Assembly (NCBI RefSeq): GCF_046233715.1
Contig: NZ_JBJNRJ010000009.1
Span: 1 to 64,000, forward strand
Length of the DNA: 64,000 nucleotides
Direction: 5' to 3'
From: Trujillonella humicola
GTDB taxonomy: Bacteria > Actinomycetota > Actinomycetes > Mycobacteriales > Geodermatophilaceae
The notes below the pieces were generated by a model. That model was not told where the DNA came from and did not search any database. It saw nothing but the letters and a program-made list of their open reading frames with translations. Below, one piece after another: positions 27,111-36,057 of the stretch (its first letter is position 1; the number at the start of each line of letters is the position of its first letter). Made by a program: the position numbers and the translations under genes.

Positions 27111-27916
27111 GCCGCGGTCCCCGGCAGGTCGCCGGGCAGCCGGCGCTGCGGCCGCGGGGCGAAGCCCAGCGGCGCGGGCTCGCCGCGCAGCTCCGCGAGC
27201 TGGTCGCGCACCCGGCCCATGATCAGGTCGGTGGTCTCGCGCAGCAGGTCCGGCGTCAGGGGCCGGCCGGCCCGCACCTCGGCACGTACCGCCGTCAGGT
27301 CGACCGGCTCGCCGACCAGGTAGTCGGCGGGACGCCGGGGGCGCAGGTGCAGCTTCTTCGTGTGGTAGTCGTGCACCCGCTGCGGCCCCCACTGGGCGAC
27401 CGGCACGACCGGGGCGTCGGAGGTGAGCGCCAGCCGGGCGACGCCGGTGCGCGACTGCATGGGCCACCAGTCCGGGTCGCGCGTGACCGAGCCCTCCGGG
27501 TAGATCACCACCAGGTTGCCCTCCTCGAGGTCGGTCCGTGCCAGGTCCAGCGACCGCGCGGCGTTCACCGAACCGCGGGCGACCGGGATCTGACCGGCCT
27601 GCCGCAGCAGGGTGCCGATGACGCCCCGGAAGACCGCGTCCTTGATGAGGAAGTGCGGCACGCGGCCGTGGTCCCAGGCCAGCCGGGCGCAGGCCAGCGG
27701 GTCCAGCACCGAGACGTGGTTGACGACCAGGAGCACCGGCCCCGTCGCCGGCAGCCGGTCCCCGTGCCGGTAGCGCAGCTTGTAGAGCAGCGACGCCGTC
27801 GGGTAGACCAGCACGACCGCCAGCCAGAGGGCGAACGGGAGGTGGCCCCGGGTCCGCCACTTCGACGGCCGCAGCGCCCGTCCACCCGCCGCATCCCGGG
27901 ACGTCTCCTGGGTCAC
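27107..27916 (-). CDS. 1-acyl-sn-glycerol-3-phosphate acyltransferase family protein
   Basis: 269 aa from the second of two nearby GTGs (27916), which is better spaced from the GAGGGAGAGG ribosome site. PlsC-type membrane acyltransferase. One hydrophobic segment LPFALWLAVVLVYPTASLLY near 25-45, then the catalytic HX4D (NHVSVLDP near 62), FLIKDAVF near 87 and YPEGSVTRD near 141. Likely makes phosphatidic acid from lysophosphatidic acid. Upstream partner of gpsA; divergent from cofC. Confidence 0.88.
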   Translation of the reverse strand: MTQETSRDAAGGRALRPSKWRTRGHLPFALWLAVVLVYPTASLLYKLRYRHGDRLPATGPVLLVVNHVSVLDPLACARLAWDHGRVPHFLIKDAVFRGVIGTLLRQAGQIPVARGSVNAARSLDLARTDLEEGNLVVIYPEGSVTRDPDWWPMQSRTGVARLALTSDAPVVPVAQWGPQRVHDYHTKKLHLRPRRPADYLVGEPVDLTAVRAEVRAGRPLTPDLLRETTDLIMGRVRDQLAELRGEPAPLGFAPRPQRRLPGDLPGTAA

Positions 27917-28050
27917 CGGCACCCCTCTCCCTCGCTGTGATCCCGGCCATGATCGCCCCTGGCCCCGCGCCGCCGTCCCACGGGGTCGCCCCCGTCCACC
28001 CCGAGTCACCCCCTGCCCGCCGCCGGCGGGGCGGCTGGTGTGCTGACATT

Positions 28051-28707
28051 GTGGCCGTGGAGTGGTCCGTCGTCGTCCCGGCCAAGCGGCTGACGGTGGC
28101 CAAGACCCGGCTGGCCCCCCTCACGGCGGGCGCGGGCGACCTGCACCGCGACCTGGTCCTCGCGCTGCTGGCCGACACCGTCGGCGCCGCGCTGGCCGCC
28201 GCGGACGGCCCCGCCGACGTGGCCGTCGTCGACGTCGTCGTGGTGACCGACGACCCGAGCGCAGCCGCCCTGGTCACCGCCCTCGGTGCGCGCACCGTGC
28301 CCGACGAGCCCGACCGCGGCCTCAACCCGGCCCTCGCGCACGGCGCGCGGGCCGCCCGAACCTCCGCCGTCGCGGCGCTGTCGTCGGACCTGCCCGCGCT
28401 GCGGCCCGGCGAGCTCACCGCGGCGCTGCGGGCGGCCGGCTCCGCCGCGCGGGGCCTGGTCGCCGACGCCGCGGGAACCGGCACCACCCTGCTGACCACC
28501 GTCGCCGGGGACCTCGGCCCGCAGTTCGGGCCCGGGTCGGCCGCGGCGCACGCCGCCGGCGGCGCCGTGCCGCTGGCCGGCGACTGGCCGGGCCTGCGCC
28601 GCGACGTGGACACCCCCGAGGACCTGGCCGAGGCGGTGCGGCTGGGTGCCGGACGCCACACCACGGCCCTGCTGCCCCGCCTGCCCCTGCCCGCACCCCC
28701 GCGCTGA
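28051..28707 (+). CDS. cofC: Phosphoenolpyruvate/2-phospholactate guanylyltransferase (CofC/FbiD)
   Basis: 218 aa, GTG start (a second GTG lies two codons on). Guanylylates PEP or 2-phospho-L-lactate in coenzyme F420 synthesis; actinobacterial FbiD uses PEP. WSVVVPAKRLTVAKTRLAP begins near 4 and matches the nucleotide-binding N-terminus; ALSSDLPALRPGEL near 108 carries the metal-binding Asp; the end DVDTPEDLAEAV is typical. fbiA/fbiB are not in this window. Divergent from plsC/gpsA, same neighbourhood as in Mycobacterium. Confidence 0.9.
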   Translation: MAVEWSVVVPAKRLTVAKTRLAPLTAGAGDLHRDLVLALLADTVGAALAAADGPADVAVVDVVVVTDDPSAAALVTALGARTVPDEPDRGLNPALAHGARAARTSAVAALSSDLPALRPGELTAALRAAGSAARGLVADAAGTGTTLLTTVAGDLGPQFGPGSAAAHAAGGAVPLAGDWPGLRRDVDTPEDLAEAVRLGAGRHTTALLPRLPLPAPPR

Positions 28708-28764
28708 CCTGCGCGGGGGCGGCGCGGTCACTCGTCGTTCACCTTCCTGCGGCACGATGAGCGC

Positions 28765-30849
28765 GTGGCCGAGACGACGACCGAGAGCCCTGCGCCCACC
28801 CGCGCCGAGCTGCCCCCCGACCGCTTCCTCAACCGGGAGCTGTCGTGGCTGGACTTCAACGCGCGGGTGCTCGAGCTCGCCGAGGACGACGGAGCGCCGC
28901 TGCTGGAGCGGGTGAAGTTCCTCGCGATCTTCGCCAGCAACCTGGACGAGTTCTTCATGGTCCGGATCGCCGGCCTCAAGCGCCGGCAGAGCACCGGCCT
29001 GACGGTCCGCTCTCCGGACGGGCTGACCATCCGCGAGCAGCTGGCCCGGGTCACCGAGCGGACCCAGGAGCTGGTGCACCGGCACGCGGAGTGCTTCGCC
29101 GGCGACGTGCGGCCCCTGCTGGAGGAGGCCGGCATCCGCATCGTGCACTGGGACGAGCTGGCCGACAGCGACGCGTTGCGGCTGCGCGAGTACTTCCGCG
29201 ACCAGGTCTTCCCCGTGCTGACCCCGCTCGCGGTCGACCCGGCGCACCCGTTCCCCTACATCAGCGGGCTGTCGCTCAACCTCGCCGTCTCCGTGCGCGA
29301 CCCCGACACCGGCGCCCCCCGGTTCGCCCGGCTCAAGGTGCCCAACAACGTGCCCCGGTTCGTCCAGGTGGGCGCGGCCGACTCGCAGGCCACGTTCCTC
29401 CCGCTGGAGGACCTCATCGCCGCGCACCTGCCCCAGCTCTTCCCGGGCCTGGACGTGCTCGACCACCACGTGTTCCGCGTCACCCGCAACGCCGACCTCG
29501 AGGTGGAGGAGGACCGCGACGAGGACCTCCTGCAGGCCCTCGAGCGGGAGCTGGCGCGCCGCCGCTTCGGCCCGGCGGTGCGCCTGGAGGTCCACGAGAC
29601 GATGGACCCGCGGATCCTCGACGTCCTGGTCTCCGAGCTCGAGGTCAGCCCGCAGGACGTCGTCACCGTCCCGGGCCTGCTGGACCTGGCCGCCCTGATG
29701 GCCCTGTACGACCTGGACCGGCCCGAGCTCAAGGACGAGCCGTTCGTCCCGGCCACCCACCCGCGGTTGAGCGAGGGCGAGACCCCCAAGAGCGTCTTCG
29801 CGACCCTCCGCGAGGGCGACGTGCTGGTGCACCACCCCTACCACTCGTTCGCCACGAGCGTGCAGCGGTTCATCGAGCAGGCGGCCGCAGACCCGGACGT
29901 GCTGGCCATCAAGCAGACGCTGTACCGGACGTCGGGTGACTCCCCGATCGTCAACGCGCTGATCGAGGCGGCGCAGGCCGGCAAGCAGGTCGTCGTCCTC
30001 GTCGAGATCAAGGCGCGCTTCGACGAGGAGGCCAACATCAGCTGGGCCCGCGAGCTGGAGCGCGCCGGCTGCCACGTCGTCTACGGGCTGGTGGGGCTGA
30101 AGACGCACTGCAAGACCGCGCTGGTGGTGCGGCGCGAGGGCGGCGTCATCCGCCGGTACTGCCACATCGGCACCGGGAACTACAACCCGAAGACCGCGCG
30201 GCTCTACGAGGACCTCGGCATCCTCACCGCCGACCCCCGGGTGGGCGCGGACCTCACCGACCTGTTCAACACCCTCACCGGCTACTCGCGGCAGACGACC
30301 TACCGCCAGCTCATGGTGGCGCCGCACAGCGTGCGCTCGGGGCTGGTGGAGAAGATCCGCCGCGAGACCCGGAACGTCACGGAGGGCCGCCCGGCGGGCA
30401 TCCGCATCAAGGTGAACTCGCTGGTCGACGAGAAGGTGATCGACGCGCTCTACGACGCCTCCTGCGCGGGCGTGCCGGTCGAGCTGTTCATCCGCGGCAT
30501 CTGCGCGCTGCGCCCGGGCCTCCCCGGCCTGTCGGAGAACATCCGGGTGCACTCGATCGTCGGTCGGTTCCTCGAGCACTCCCGCGTCTTCCACTTCCGC
30601 AACGCCGGCGAGGGCGAGTGGTGGATCGGCAGCGCCGACCTCATGCACCGCAACCTCGACCGCCGGGTGGAGGTGCTGCTGCGGGTGTGCGAGGACGGCG
30701 CCCAGCGGCAGCTGGAGGCGATGTTCGACTCCGCCATGGCCTCCGACGTGGGCTGCTGGCAGCTCGGCCCGGACGGCCGCTGGACCCGCCGCGAGGGCCG
30801 CGACCACCAGGCCGGGCTGGTCGCCGCCGTCGTCGAGCAGGTGGGCTGA
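28765..30849 (+). CDS. ppk1: Polyphosphate kinase 1
   Basis: 694 aa, GTG start. Reversible polymerisation of ATP gamma-phosphate into polyphosphate at the membrane. N domain RFLNRELSWLDFNARVLELA (about 21-40), FASNLDEFFMVRIAGLK near 53; catalytic domain with KQTLYRTSGDSPIV near 383, the phosphorylated His in GLKTHCKTALVVRR near 446 and HIGTGNYNPKTARLYEDLG near 467. Length is typical. Followed 7 bp later by mutT1, the same pair as in Mycobacterium. Confidence 0.97.
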   Translation: MAETTTESPAPTRAELPPDRFLNRELSWLDFNARVLELAEDDGAPLLERVKFLAIFASNLDEFFMVRIAGLKRRQSTGLTVRSPDGLTIREQLARVTERTQELVHRHAECFAGDVRPLLEEAGIRIVHWDELADSDALRLREYFRDQVFPVLTPLAVDPAHPFPYISGLSLNLAVSVRDPDTGAPRFARLKVPNNVPRFVQVGAADSQATFLPLEDLIAAHLPQLFPGLDVLDHHVFRVTRNADLEVEEDRDEDLLQALERELARRRFGPAVRLEVHETMDPRILDVLVSELEVSPQDVVTVPGLLDLAALMALYDLDRPELKDEPFVPATHPRLSEGETPKSVFATLREGDVLVHHPYHSFATSVQRFIEQAAADPDVLAIKQTLYRTSGDSPIVNALIEAAQAGKQVVVLVEIKARFDEEANISWARELERAGCHVVYGLVGLKTHCKTALVVRREGGVIRRYCHIGTGNYNPKTARLYEDLGILTADPRVGADLTDLFNTLTGYSRQTTYRQLMVAPHSVRSGLVEKIRRETRNVTEGRPAGIRIKVNSLVDEKVIDALYDASCAGVPVELFIRGICALRPGLPGLSENIRVHSIVGRFLEHSRVFHFRNAGEGEWWIGSADLMHRNLDRRVEVLLRVCEDGAQRQLEAMFDSAMASDVGCWQLGPDGRWTRREGRDHQAGLVAAVVEQVG

Positions 30850-30856
30850 CGCGCCG

Positions 30857-31882
30857 GTGGGGACGACGGACACGGCAACCGAGCGGGTCGTCGCGGCGGC
30901 GGGCGGAGCCGTCTGGCGGCGGACCGGCGACGGCCGGATCGAGACCGCCGTGGTGCACCGGCCCCGCTACGACGACTGGTCGCTGCCCAAGGGCAAGCAC
31001 GACGAGGGCGAGGCGCTCGTAGAGACCGCCGTCCGCGAGGTGAACGAGGAGACCGGGCTGGCCGTCGTCGTCGGCCGCCGCAGCCTGCGCACCCGCTACG
31101 CGGTCGAGGGCGGCACCAAGCAGGTCGACTACTGGCTGATGGAGGCCGTGGGCGGCGAGTTCGAGCCCGGCGACGAGACCGACGAGCTGCGCTGGCTCCC
31201 GGTCGACGACGCGGTCGCACTCGTGACCCACGGCCACGACCGCGCCGTGCTGGCCGACCTGGCGCGCACCGACGTCCCCCGCTCGCCCACGCTGCTGCTG
31301 GTGCGGCACGCGCGGGCCGGTTCCCGCTCGGAGTGGGACGGCGACGACGACCTGCGCCCCCTCGACGGCAAGGGCCGGCGCCAGGCCCGGCGGCTGGCCG
31401 GGGTCCTGCCGCTGTTCGCCCCGACGGCGGTGCTCTCGGCCGAGCGCACCCGGTGCCGCGAGACGGTCGAGCCGCTCGCCGAGGCGCTGGGCCTGCCGGT
31501 GCAGCCCCTGCCGGAGGTCGGCGAGGAGGAGTTCCAGGCCGACCCGCAGGCTGCGCTCGCCGCGGTCGAGCGGTTCCTCGAGCCGCGCCCGGCCCCCGGT
31601 GTCACCGTGGTGTGCAGCCAGGGCGGCGCCATCCCCTCGCTGCTCATGGCGCTCGGGGTCCGCTGGGCGGGCCTGGCCGGGGCGCTGTGGCCGCCGGCGT
31701 CCAAGGGCAGCACCTGGGTGCTGGGGGGCCGGCCCGGGGCGCTGCTGGCCGACTACTACCGCGACTTCGCCCCCGACCCGGACGCGGACGGCCCCGGCGT
31801 CCACGTCGGGTCACCGGCCGAGGGGCACCCCGCCCCCCACCACTCGCACGCCGGCGGCGGTCCGCCGCACGGGAGCGGGTGA
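30857..31882 (+). CDS. mutT1: MutT1-type NUDIX hydrolase fused to histidine phosphatase
   Basis: 341 aa, GTG start. N-terminal NUDIX domain (about 10-140) with the full box GKHDEGEALVETAVREVNEE near 44, then a histidine-phosphatase domain (about 145-300) starting LLLVRHARAGSRSEW. In Mycobacterium MutT1 this fusion degrades 8-oxo-GTP and diadenosine polyphosphates. The position where many histidine phosphatases have the second catalytic His reads CSQGG. The last 20 residues (GHPAPHHSHAGGGPPHGSG) are encoded by a copy of the dispersed palindrome. Downstream of ppk1 and convergent with leuD. Confidence 0.9.
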   Translation: MGTTDTATERVVAAAGGAVWRRTGDGRIETAVVHRPRYDDWSLPKGKHDEGEALVETAVREVNEETGLAVVVGRRSLRTRYAVEGGTKQVDYWLMEAVGGEFEPGDETDELRWLPVDDAVALVTHGHDRAVLADLARTDVPRSPTLLLVRHARAGSRSEWDGDDDLRPLDGKGRRQARRLAGVLPLFAPTAVLSAERTRCRETVEPLAEALGLPVQPLPEVGEEEFQADPQAALAAVERFLEPRPAPGVTVVCSQGGAIPSLLMALGVRWAGLAGALWPPASKGSTWVLGGRPGALLADYYRDFAPDPDADGPGVHVGSPAEGHPAPHHSHAGGGPPHGSG

Positions 31883-31885
31883 GGG
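31827..31885. repeat. Dispersed GC palindrome, copy 3, inside mutT1 end
   Basis: CGCCCCCCACCACTCGCA (31831-31848) is identical to 4050-4067 in the copy after the EEP gene. Here the element is coding and forms the MutT1 C-terminal tail and its stop. The right arm has diverged (GAGCGGGTGAGGGGCC). Confidence 0.65.
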
Positions 31886-31904
31886 GCCGGGGGTCCTCCG
31901 GCCG

Positions 31905-32519
31905 TCAGCGTGCCGGCAGGGCGGCCGGCTTCCAGGCCGGACGGGCGGCCTCGAAGGCCTCGATGTCGGCCAGGTGCCGCTCGGTGAGGCCGACGTCGTC
32001 CAGGCCCTCCAGCAGCCGCCAGCGGGTGTAGTCGTCGATCTCGAACGGCACGGTGCGCTGCTCTCCCCCGCCCGCCCGGTACCGGACCTCCTTGGCCTGC
32101 AGGTCGACGGTGACCTCGGTCGCGGGGTCGGCCTCGGCGGCCGCCCACAGCGCCTCCACGTCCTGCTGGGGCAGGAGCACGGTGAGCAGTCCGGCCTTGG
32201 TCGAGTTGTTGCGGAAGATGTCGGCGAACCGCGAGCTGATGACCGCGCGGAAGCCGCCGTCCATCAGCGCCCAGACGGCGTGCTCGCGGGAGGAACCGGT
32301 GCCGAAGTCCGGTCCGGCCACGAGCACCGAGGCGCCCTGGTACTGCGGCTGGTTGAGCACGAAGTCGGGCTCGTTGGTCCGCCAGGCCTCGAACAGGCCG
32401 TCCTCGAAGCCGGTGCGGGTGATCCGCTTGAGGTAGACCGCCGGGATGATCTGGTCGGTGTCGACGTTGCTGCGGCGCAGCGGTGCGACGGTGCCGGTGT
32501 GGGTGGTGAAGGCGTCCAT
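31905..32519 (-). CDS. leuD: 3-isopropylmalate dehydratase small subunit
   Basis: 204 aa, ATG start. Swivel-domain subunit that, with LeuC, isomerises 2- to 3-isopropylmalate in leucine synthesis. RRSNVDTDQIIPAVYLKR near 16, GPDFGTGSSREHAVWAL near 69 and SSRFADIFRNNSTKAGLL near 95 are diagnostic. Lies 17 bp after leuC. Confidence 0.97.
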   Translation of the reverse strand: MDAFTTHTGTVAPLRRSNVDTDQIIPAVYLKRITRTGFEDGLFEAWRTNEPDFVLNQPQYQGASVLVAGPDFGTGSSREHAVWALMDGGFRAVISSRFADIFRNNSTKAGLLTVLLPQQDVEALWAAAEADPATEVTVDLQAKEVRYRAGGGEQRTVPFEIDDYTRWRLLEGLDDVGLTERHLADIEAFEAARPAWKPAALPAR

Positions 32520-32536
32520 GTCGGGAACTCCGGGGG

Positions 32537-33949
32537 TCAGGCGTCGGCGGACGCGAGGTCGGCGGGCGCGGCGAGGTGCCCGGTCAGCGCCGTGGCCGCC
32601 GCGACGGCCGGCGAGACCAGGTGGGTGCGCCCGCCCTTGCCCTGCCGGCCCTGGAAGTTGCGGTTGCTCGTGGAGGCCGACCGCTCCCCCGGCGCCAGCT
32701 GGTCGGGGTTCATGCCCAGGCACATCGAGCACCCCGCGCCGCGCCACTCGGCGCCGGCCGCCACGAACACCTCGTCCAGGCCCTCGGCCTCGGCCTGCGC
32801 CTTGACGGCGACCGAACCGGGGACGACGAGCATCCGGGTGGCGGGGTCGATCCGCTTGCCGCGCAGCAGCTCGGCGGCCACGCGCAGGTCCTCGATCCGG
32901 CCGTTGGTGCACGACCCGAGGAAGACGGTGTCGACGGCGATCTCGCGCAGCGGCGTGCCGGGGGTCAGCCCCATGTAGGCCAGCGCGCCCTCGACGTCAC
33001 GACGCTCGTTCTCGTCGGCGACGTCGGCCGGGTCGGGCACCCGCCCGGCGATCGGCAGCCCCTGGCCGGGGTTGGTGCCCCAGGTGACGAACGGGGTGAG
33101 CGACGCCGCGTCGATGTGCACCTCGCGGTCGAAGACGGCGCCCTCGTCGGTGCGCAGCGTCGACCAGTACTCGACGGCGGCGTCCCAGTCGGCACCCTGC
33201 GGCGCGTGCGGCCTGCCCTGCAGGAACTCGAAGGTGGTCCGGTCCGGTGCGATCAGCCCCGCCTTGGCGCCGGCCTCGATCGACATGTTGCAGATGGTCA
33301 TCCGCGCCTCCATCGACATCTTCTCGATGGCGCTGCCGCGGTACTCGATGACGTGGCCCTGGCCGCCGCCGGTGCCGATCTGCGCGATCACGGCGAGGAT
33401 GACGTCCTTCGCGGAGACGCCCGGGGGCAGCTCGCCGTCGACGGTGACCGCCATCTGCTTCGGCCGGTACTGCGGCAGGGTCTGGGTGGCCAGCACGTGC
33501 TCGACCTCGCTGGTGCCGATGCCGAAGGCCAGCGCGCCGAAGGCGCCGTGGGTCGAGGTGTGGCTGTCGCCGCAGACGATGGTCGTGCCGGGCTGGGTGA
33601 GCCCCAGCTGCGGGCCGATGACGTGCACGATGCCCTGGTCCCGGTCGCCCATCGGTGCGAGTCGGATGCCGAACTCCGCGGCGTTGCGGCGCAGCGCCTC
33701 CACCTGGGCGCGGCTCACCGGGTCGGCGATGGGGGCGAGGATGTCCAGGGTGGGGACGTTGTGGTCCTCGGTCGCCATCGTGAGGTCGGGACGGCGCACC
33801 CGGCGCCCGGCGGCCCGCAGCCCGTCGAAGGCCTGCGGGCTGGTGACCTCGTGCACGAGGTGCAGGTCGATGTAGAGCAGGTCGGGCTCGCCCTCGGTGC
33901 TGCGCACGACGTGGGCGTCGTAGACCTTCTCGGCCAGGGTCTTGGGCAC
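32537..33949 (-). CDS. leuC: 3-isopropylmalate dehydratase large subunit
   Basis: 470 aa, GTG start behind GGAGGG. [4Fe-4S] aconitase-family dehydratase of leucine synthesis. HLVHEVTSPQAFDGLR near 31, GDSHTSTHGAFGALAFGIG near 132, and the three cluster cysteines in GSCTNGRIEDL (near 346) and CSMCLGMNPD (406 and 409). First gene of leuCD, divergent from an IclR regulator over a 65-bp gap that holds a palindrome. Confidence 0.97.
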   Translation of the reverse strand: MPKTLAEKVYDAHVVRSTEGEPDLLYIDLHLVHEVTSPQAFDGLRAAGRRVRRPDLTMATEDHNVPTLDILAPIADPVSRAQVEALRRNAAEFGIRLAPMGDRDQGIVHVIGPQLGLTQPGTTIVCGDSHTSTHGAFGALAFGIGTSEVEHVLATQTLPQYRPKQMAVTVDGELPPGVSAKDVILAVIAQIGTGGGQGHVIEYRGSAIEKMSMEARMTICNMSIEAGAKAGLIAPDRTTFEFLQGRPHAPQGADWDAAVEYWSTLRTDEGAVFDREVHIDAASLTPFVTWGTNPGQGLPIAGRVPDPADVADENERRDVEGALAYMGLTPGTPLREIAVDTVFLGSCTNGRIEDLRVAAELLRGKRIDPATRMLVVPGSVAVKAQAEAEGLDEVFVAAGAEWRGAGCSMCLGMNPDQLAPGERSASTSNRNFQGRQGKGGRTHLVSPAVAAATALTGHLAAPADLASADA

Positions 33950-33984
33950 TGCGCGGTCCCTCCGGGGAGCGGGTGAGGTTGGCT

Positions 33985-34020
33985 TCCCATCCAGTGAGAT
34001 GCCAGTATTGCTGTGTGGGA
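33985..34020. promoter_or_regulatory. Palindrome between leuC and iclR-type gene
   Basis: TCCCATCCA (33985-33993) and TGTGTGGGA (34012-34020) form an imperfect inverted repeat (7 of 9 pairs) around an AT-richer core with GCCAGTATTGC. It covers the start codon of the regulator and lies 36-71 bases before leuC. IclR-family LtbR/NdgR proteins control leuCD divergently in other actinobacteria, so this is the likely operator. Confidence 0.5.
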
Positions 34021-34716
34021 CAGCCTAACCCCGTAGCCGTCTTGGACAAAGCAGTGGCGATCCTCCGCACGGTGGCCGACGAGCCGGCCACCCTCGCCGA
34101 GCTCGTCGCGCGCACCGGCCTGCCACGGGCGACCGCGCACCGGCTGGCCGTGGCCCTGGAGGGGCACCGGCTGGTCCGGCGCACCGAGGCCGGGGCCTGG
34201 GTGCCCGGTCCGGGCCTGGCCGAGCTCGGGCGCACCGGCGCCGACCTCGCGGAGATCGCCGGCCGGCACCTGGCTGCGCTGCGCGACGGGAGCGGGGAGA
34301 GCGCGCAGTTCTACGTGCGCGAGGGTGGCGTGCGCGTCTGCATCGCGGCCGCCGAGCGGACCCACGGCCTGCGCGACACCGTGCCGGTCGGCGCCCGGCT
34401 GCCGATGACGGCGGGCTCGGCGGCGCACGCTCTGCTCGCCTTCGCGCCCGCCGAGGAGGTGACGCCGCTGCTGCCCTCGGCGAGCTTCACCGCGCGGACG
34501 CTGCTCGACGTGCGCCGCCGCGGCTGGGCGCACAGCATCGCCGAGCGGGAGCCCGGGGTGGCCTCGCTGTCGGCCCCGGTGCGCGATGCCACGGGCGGCG
34601 TCCTGGGAGCGGTGTCGATCAGCGGCCCGGTCGAGCGGCTGGGCCGCCGTCCGTCCCCCGAGGTGGTCAGCGCGGTGCTCGAGGCCGCCGGGGCGATCGG
34701 CCGCGCCGCCCGCTGA
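34015..34716 (+). CDS. IclR-family regulator, LtbR/NdgR-like
   Basis: 233 aa, GTG start at 34015; a start at 33973 would add a Cys-rich, unrelated stretch. N-terminal winged helix-turn-helix: AVLDKAVAILRTVADEPATL then ELVARTGLPRATAHRLAVAL (recognition helix near 38-45), followed by the IclR effector domain (about 75-230). The start VAVLDKAVAIL and the place opposite leuCD match the NdgR/LtbR group, which regulates leucine and other amino acid genes. Likely leaderless, as the palindrome covers the start. Confidence 0.88.
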   Translation: MGQPNPVAVLDKAVAILRTVADEPATLAELVARTGLPRATAHRLAVALEGHRLVRRTEAGAWVPGPGLAELGRTGADLAEIAGRHLAALRDGSGESAQFYVREGGVRVCIAAAERTHGLRDTVPVGARLPMTAGSAAHALLAFAPAEEVTPLLPSASFTARTLLDVRRRGWAHSIAEREPGVASLSAPVRDATGGVLGAVSISGPVERLGRRPSPEVVSAVLEAAGAIGRAAR

Positions 34717-34775
34717 GCGCAAGGGGCCGACCAACTGCCCTTCCCGCCGCCCGGTGACGGGCGTACACACCGGCC

Positions 34776-35909
34776 ATGACGACCGCAGCGCGCACCACGC
34801 AGCGCACCGCCGGGCTGCCCGACCTCGGCCACGCCCGCATCGCCGGACCGGGCGAGGGCATCGGGCTGGACGAGCTGGCGCTGGCCACCCGGAACCACGG
34901 CCTGCCGTTGGAGGCGCTGCGTTCCGACGTGACGCCGCCGGGCCTGCACTACGTGCTCACCCACTACGACATCCCCGCGATCGACCCGCGGGACTGGCGG
35001 CTGGCGGTCACCGGGGCCGTCGACCGGCCGCTCACCGCCGACCTGACCGCGCTGCGGGCACGGCCGTCGGTGACCTCGCGGGTGACGCTGGAGTGCGCCG
35101 GCAACGGCCGCGCCCGGTTGGACCCGCGGCCGGTGAGCCAGCCGTGGCTGCTCGAGGCGGTCGGCACGGCCGCCTGGACCGGCACCCCCCTGGCCGGGCT
35201 CCTCGCCGAGGCGGGGGGCTCGCCGCGCGCCGTCGACGTGGTCGTCACCGGGGCCGACCACGGGGTGGAGCGCGGCGTCGAGCAGGACTACGCGCGGGCG
35301 CTGCCCCTCGCCGAGGCGCTGCGGCCCGACGTGCTGCTGGCCTGGCAGATGGACGGTGCCGACCTGCCGCCGCAGCACGGGGCACCGCTGCGGCTGGTCG
35401 TCCCGGGCTGGTACGGCATGGCGCACGTGAAGTGGGTGACCCGCATCGAGGTGCTGGAGCACCCGTTCGAGGGCTTCCAGAACGCGACCGCCTACCGGCT
35501 GCAGGCCGATCGCGGCGACCCCGGCGAGCCGGTGACGCGGATCCGGCCTCGCGCGCTGGTCGCCCCGCCCGGTTTCCCCGACTTCATGACCCGCGAGCGG
35601 TTCGTCCGACCCGGCACCGTCGTCCTCACCGGCCGCGCCTGGTCGGGCCGCGCGCCGGTGACCGCCGTCGAGGTCAGCACCGACGGCGGGCACACCTGGG
35701 CCGACGCCGACCTCGCGCCGGCCGACCCGGCGCACCCCTACGCCTGGCGGGCCTGGTCCTCCCCGTGGACGGCGGCCCCCGGCCGGCACGAACTGGTCGT
35801 GCGCGCCACCGACGAGGCCGGCGCCCAGCCGCTCGAGCAGGAGTGGAACCGCCAGGGTCTGGCCAACAACCTGGTCCAGCGGGTGCCGGTGACCGTCCTC
35901 GAGGGCTGA
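34776..35909 (+). CDS. Sulfite-oxidase-like molybdopterin enzyme
   Basis: 377 aa, ATG start. Oxidoreductase molybdopterin-binding domain (about 45-255) followed by a Mo-co dimerisation domain (about 265-375). TLECAGNGR near 105 has the Cys that ligates Mo; LRLVVPGWYGMAHVKWVTRIEV near 207 and EVSTDGGHTWADADL near 298 match sulfite oxidases. No heme domain, and no Tat signal peptide, so it is presumably a cytoplasmic sulfite dehydrogenase-like enzyme; the electron acceptor is unknown. It stands alone after the regulator. Confidence 0.85.
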   Translation: MTTAARTTQRTAGLPDLGHARIAGPGEGIGLDELALATRNHGLPLEALRSDVTPPGLHYVLTHYDIPAIDPRDWRLAVTGAVDRPLTADLTALRARPSVTSRVTLECAGNGRARLDPRPVSQPWLLEAVGTAAWTGTPLAGLLAEAGGSPRAVDVVVTGADHGVERGVEQDYARALPLAEALRPDVLLAWQMDGADLPPQHGAPLRLVVPGWYGMAHVKWVTRIEVLEHPFEGFQNATAYRLQADRGDPGEPVTRIRPRALVAPPGFPDFMTRERFVRPGTVVLTGRAWSGRAPVTAVEVSTDGGHTWADADLAPADPAHPYAWRAWSSPWTAAPGRHELVVRATDEAGAQPLEQEWNRQGLANNLVQRVPVTVLEG

Positions 35910-36057
35910 GCGCGCGGGTGCCGCGTCGTGGCCCGGGGCCGCGCCGGAGCGGTCGGGCACGGACCCGGGCCGGACGCGATGCCGACGTCCGACCGCACCG
36001 CGTCGTCCCCGGTGCAGAGCCGGGGCCCGGACCCTCCGTCGTCTCCCGAGGACGGGT

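Noticed and set aside
34717..34775. AAGGG/CCCTT hairpin before the sulfite-oxidase-like gene
   Set aside because: Only 5 bp with a mismatched loop; not convincing as terminator or operator.
35910..36057. Terminator or small gene between the sulfite-oxidase-like gene and galK
   Set aside because: 148 bp with no clear inverted repeat, ribosome site or credible short ORF.
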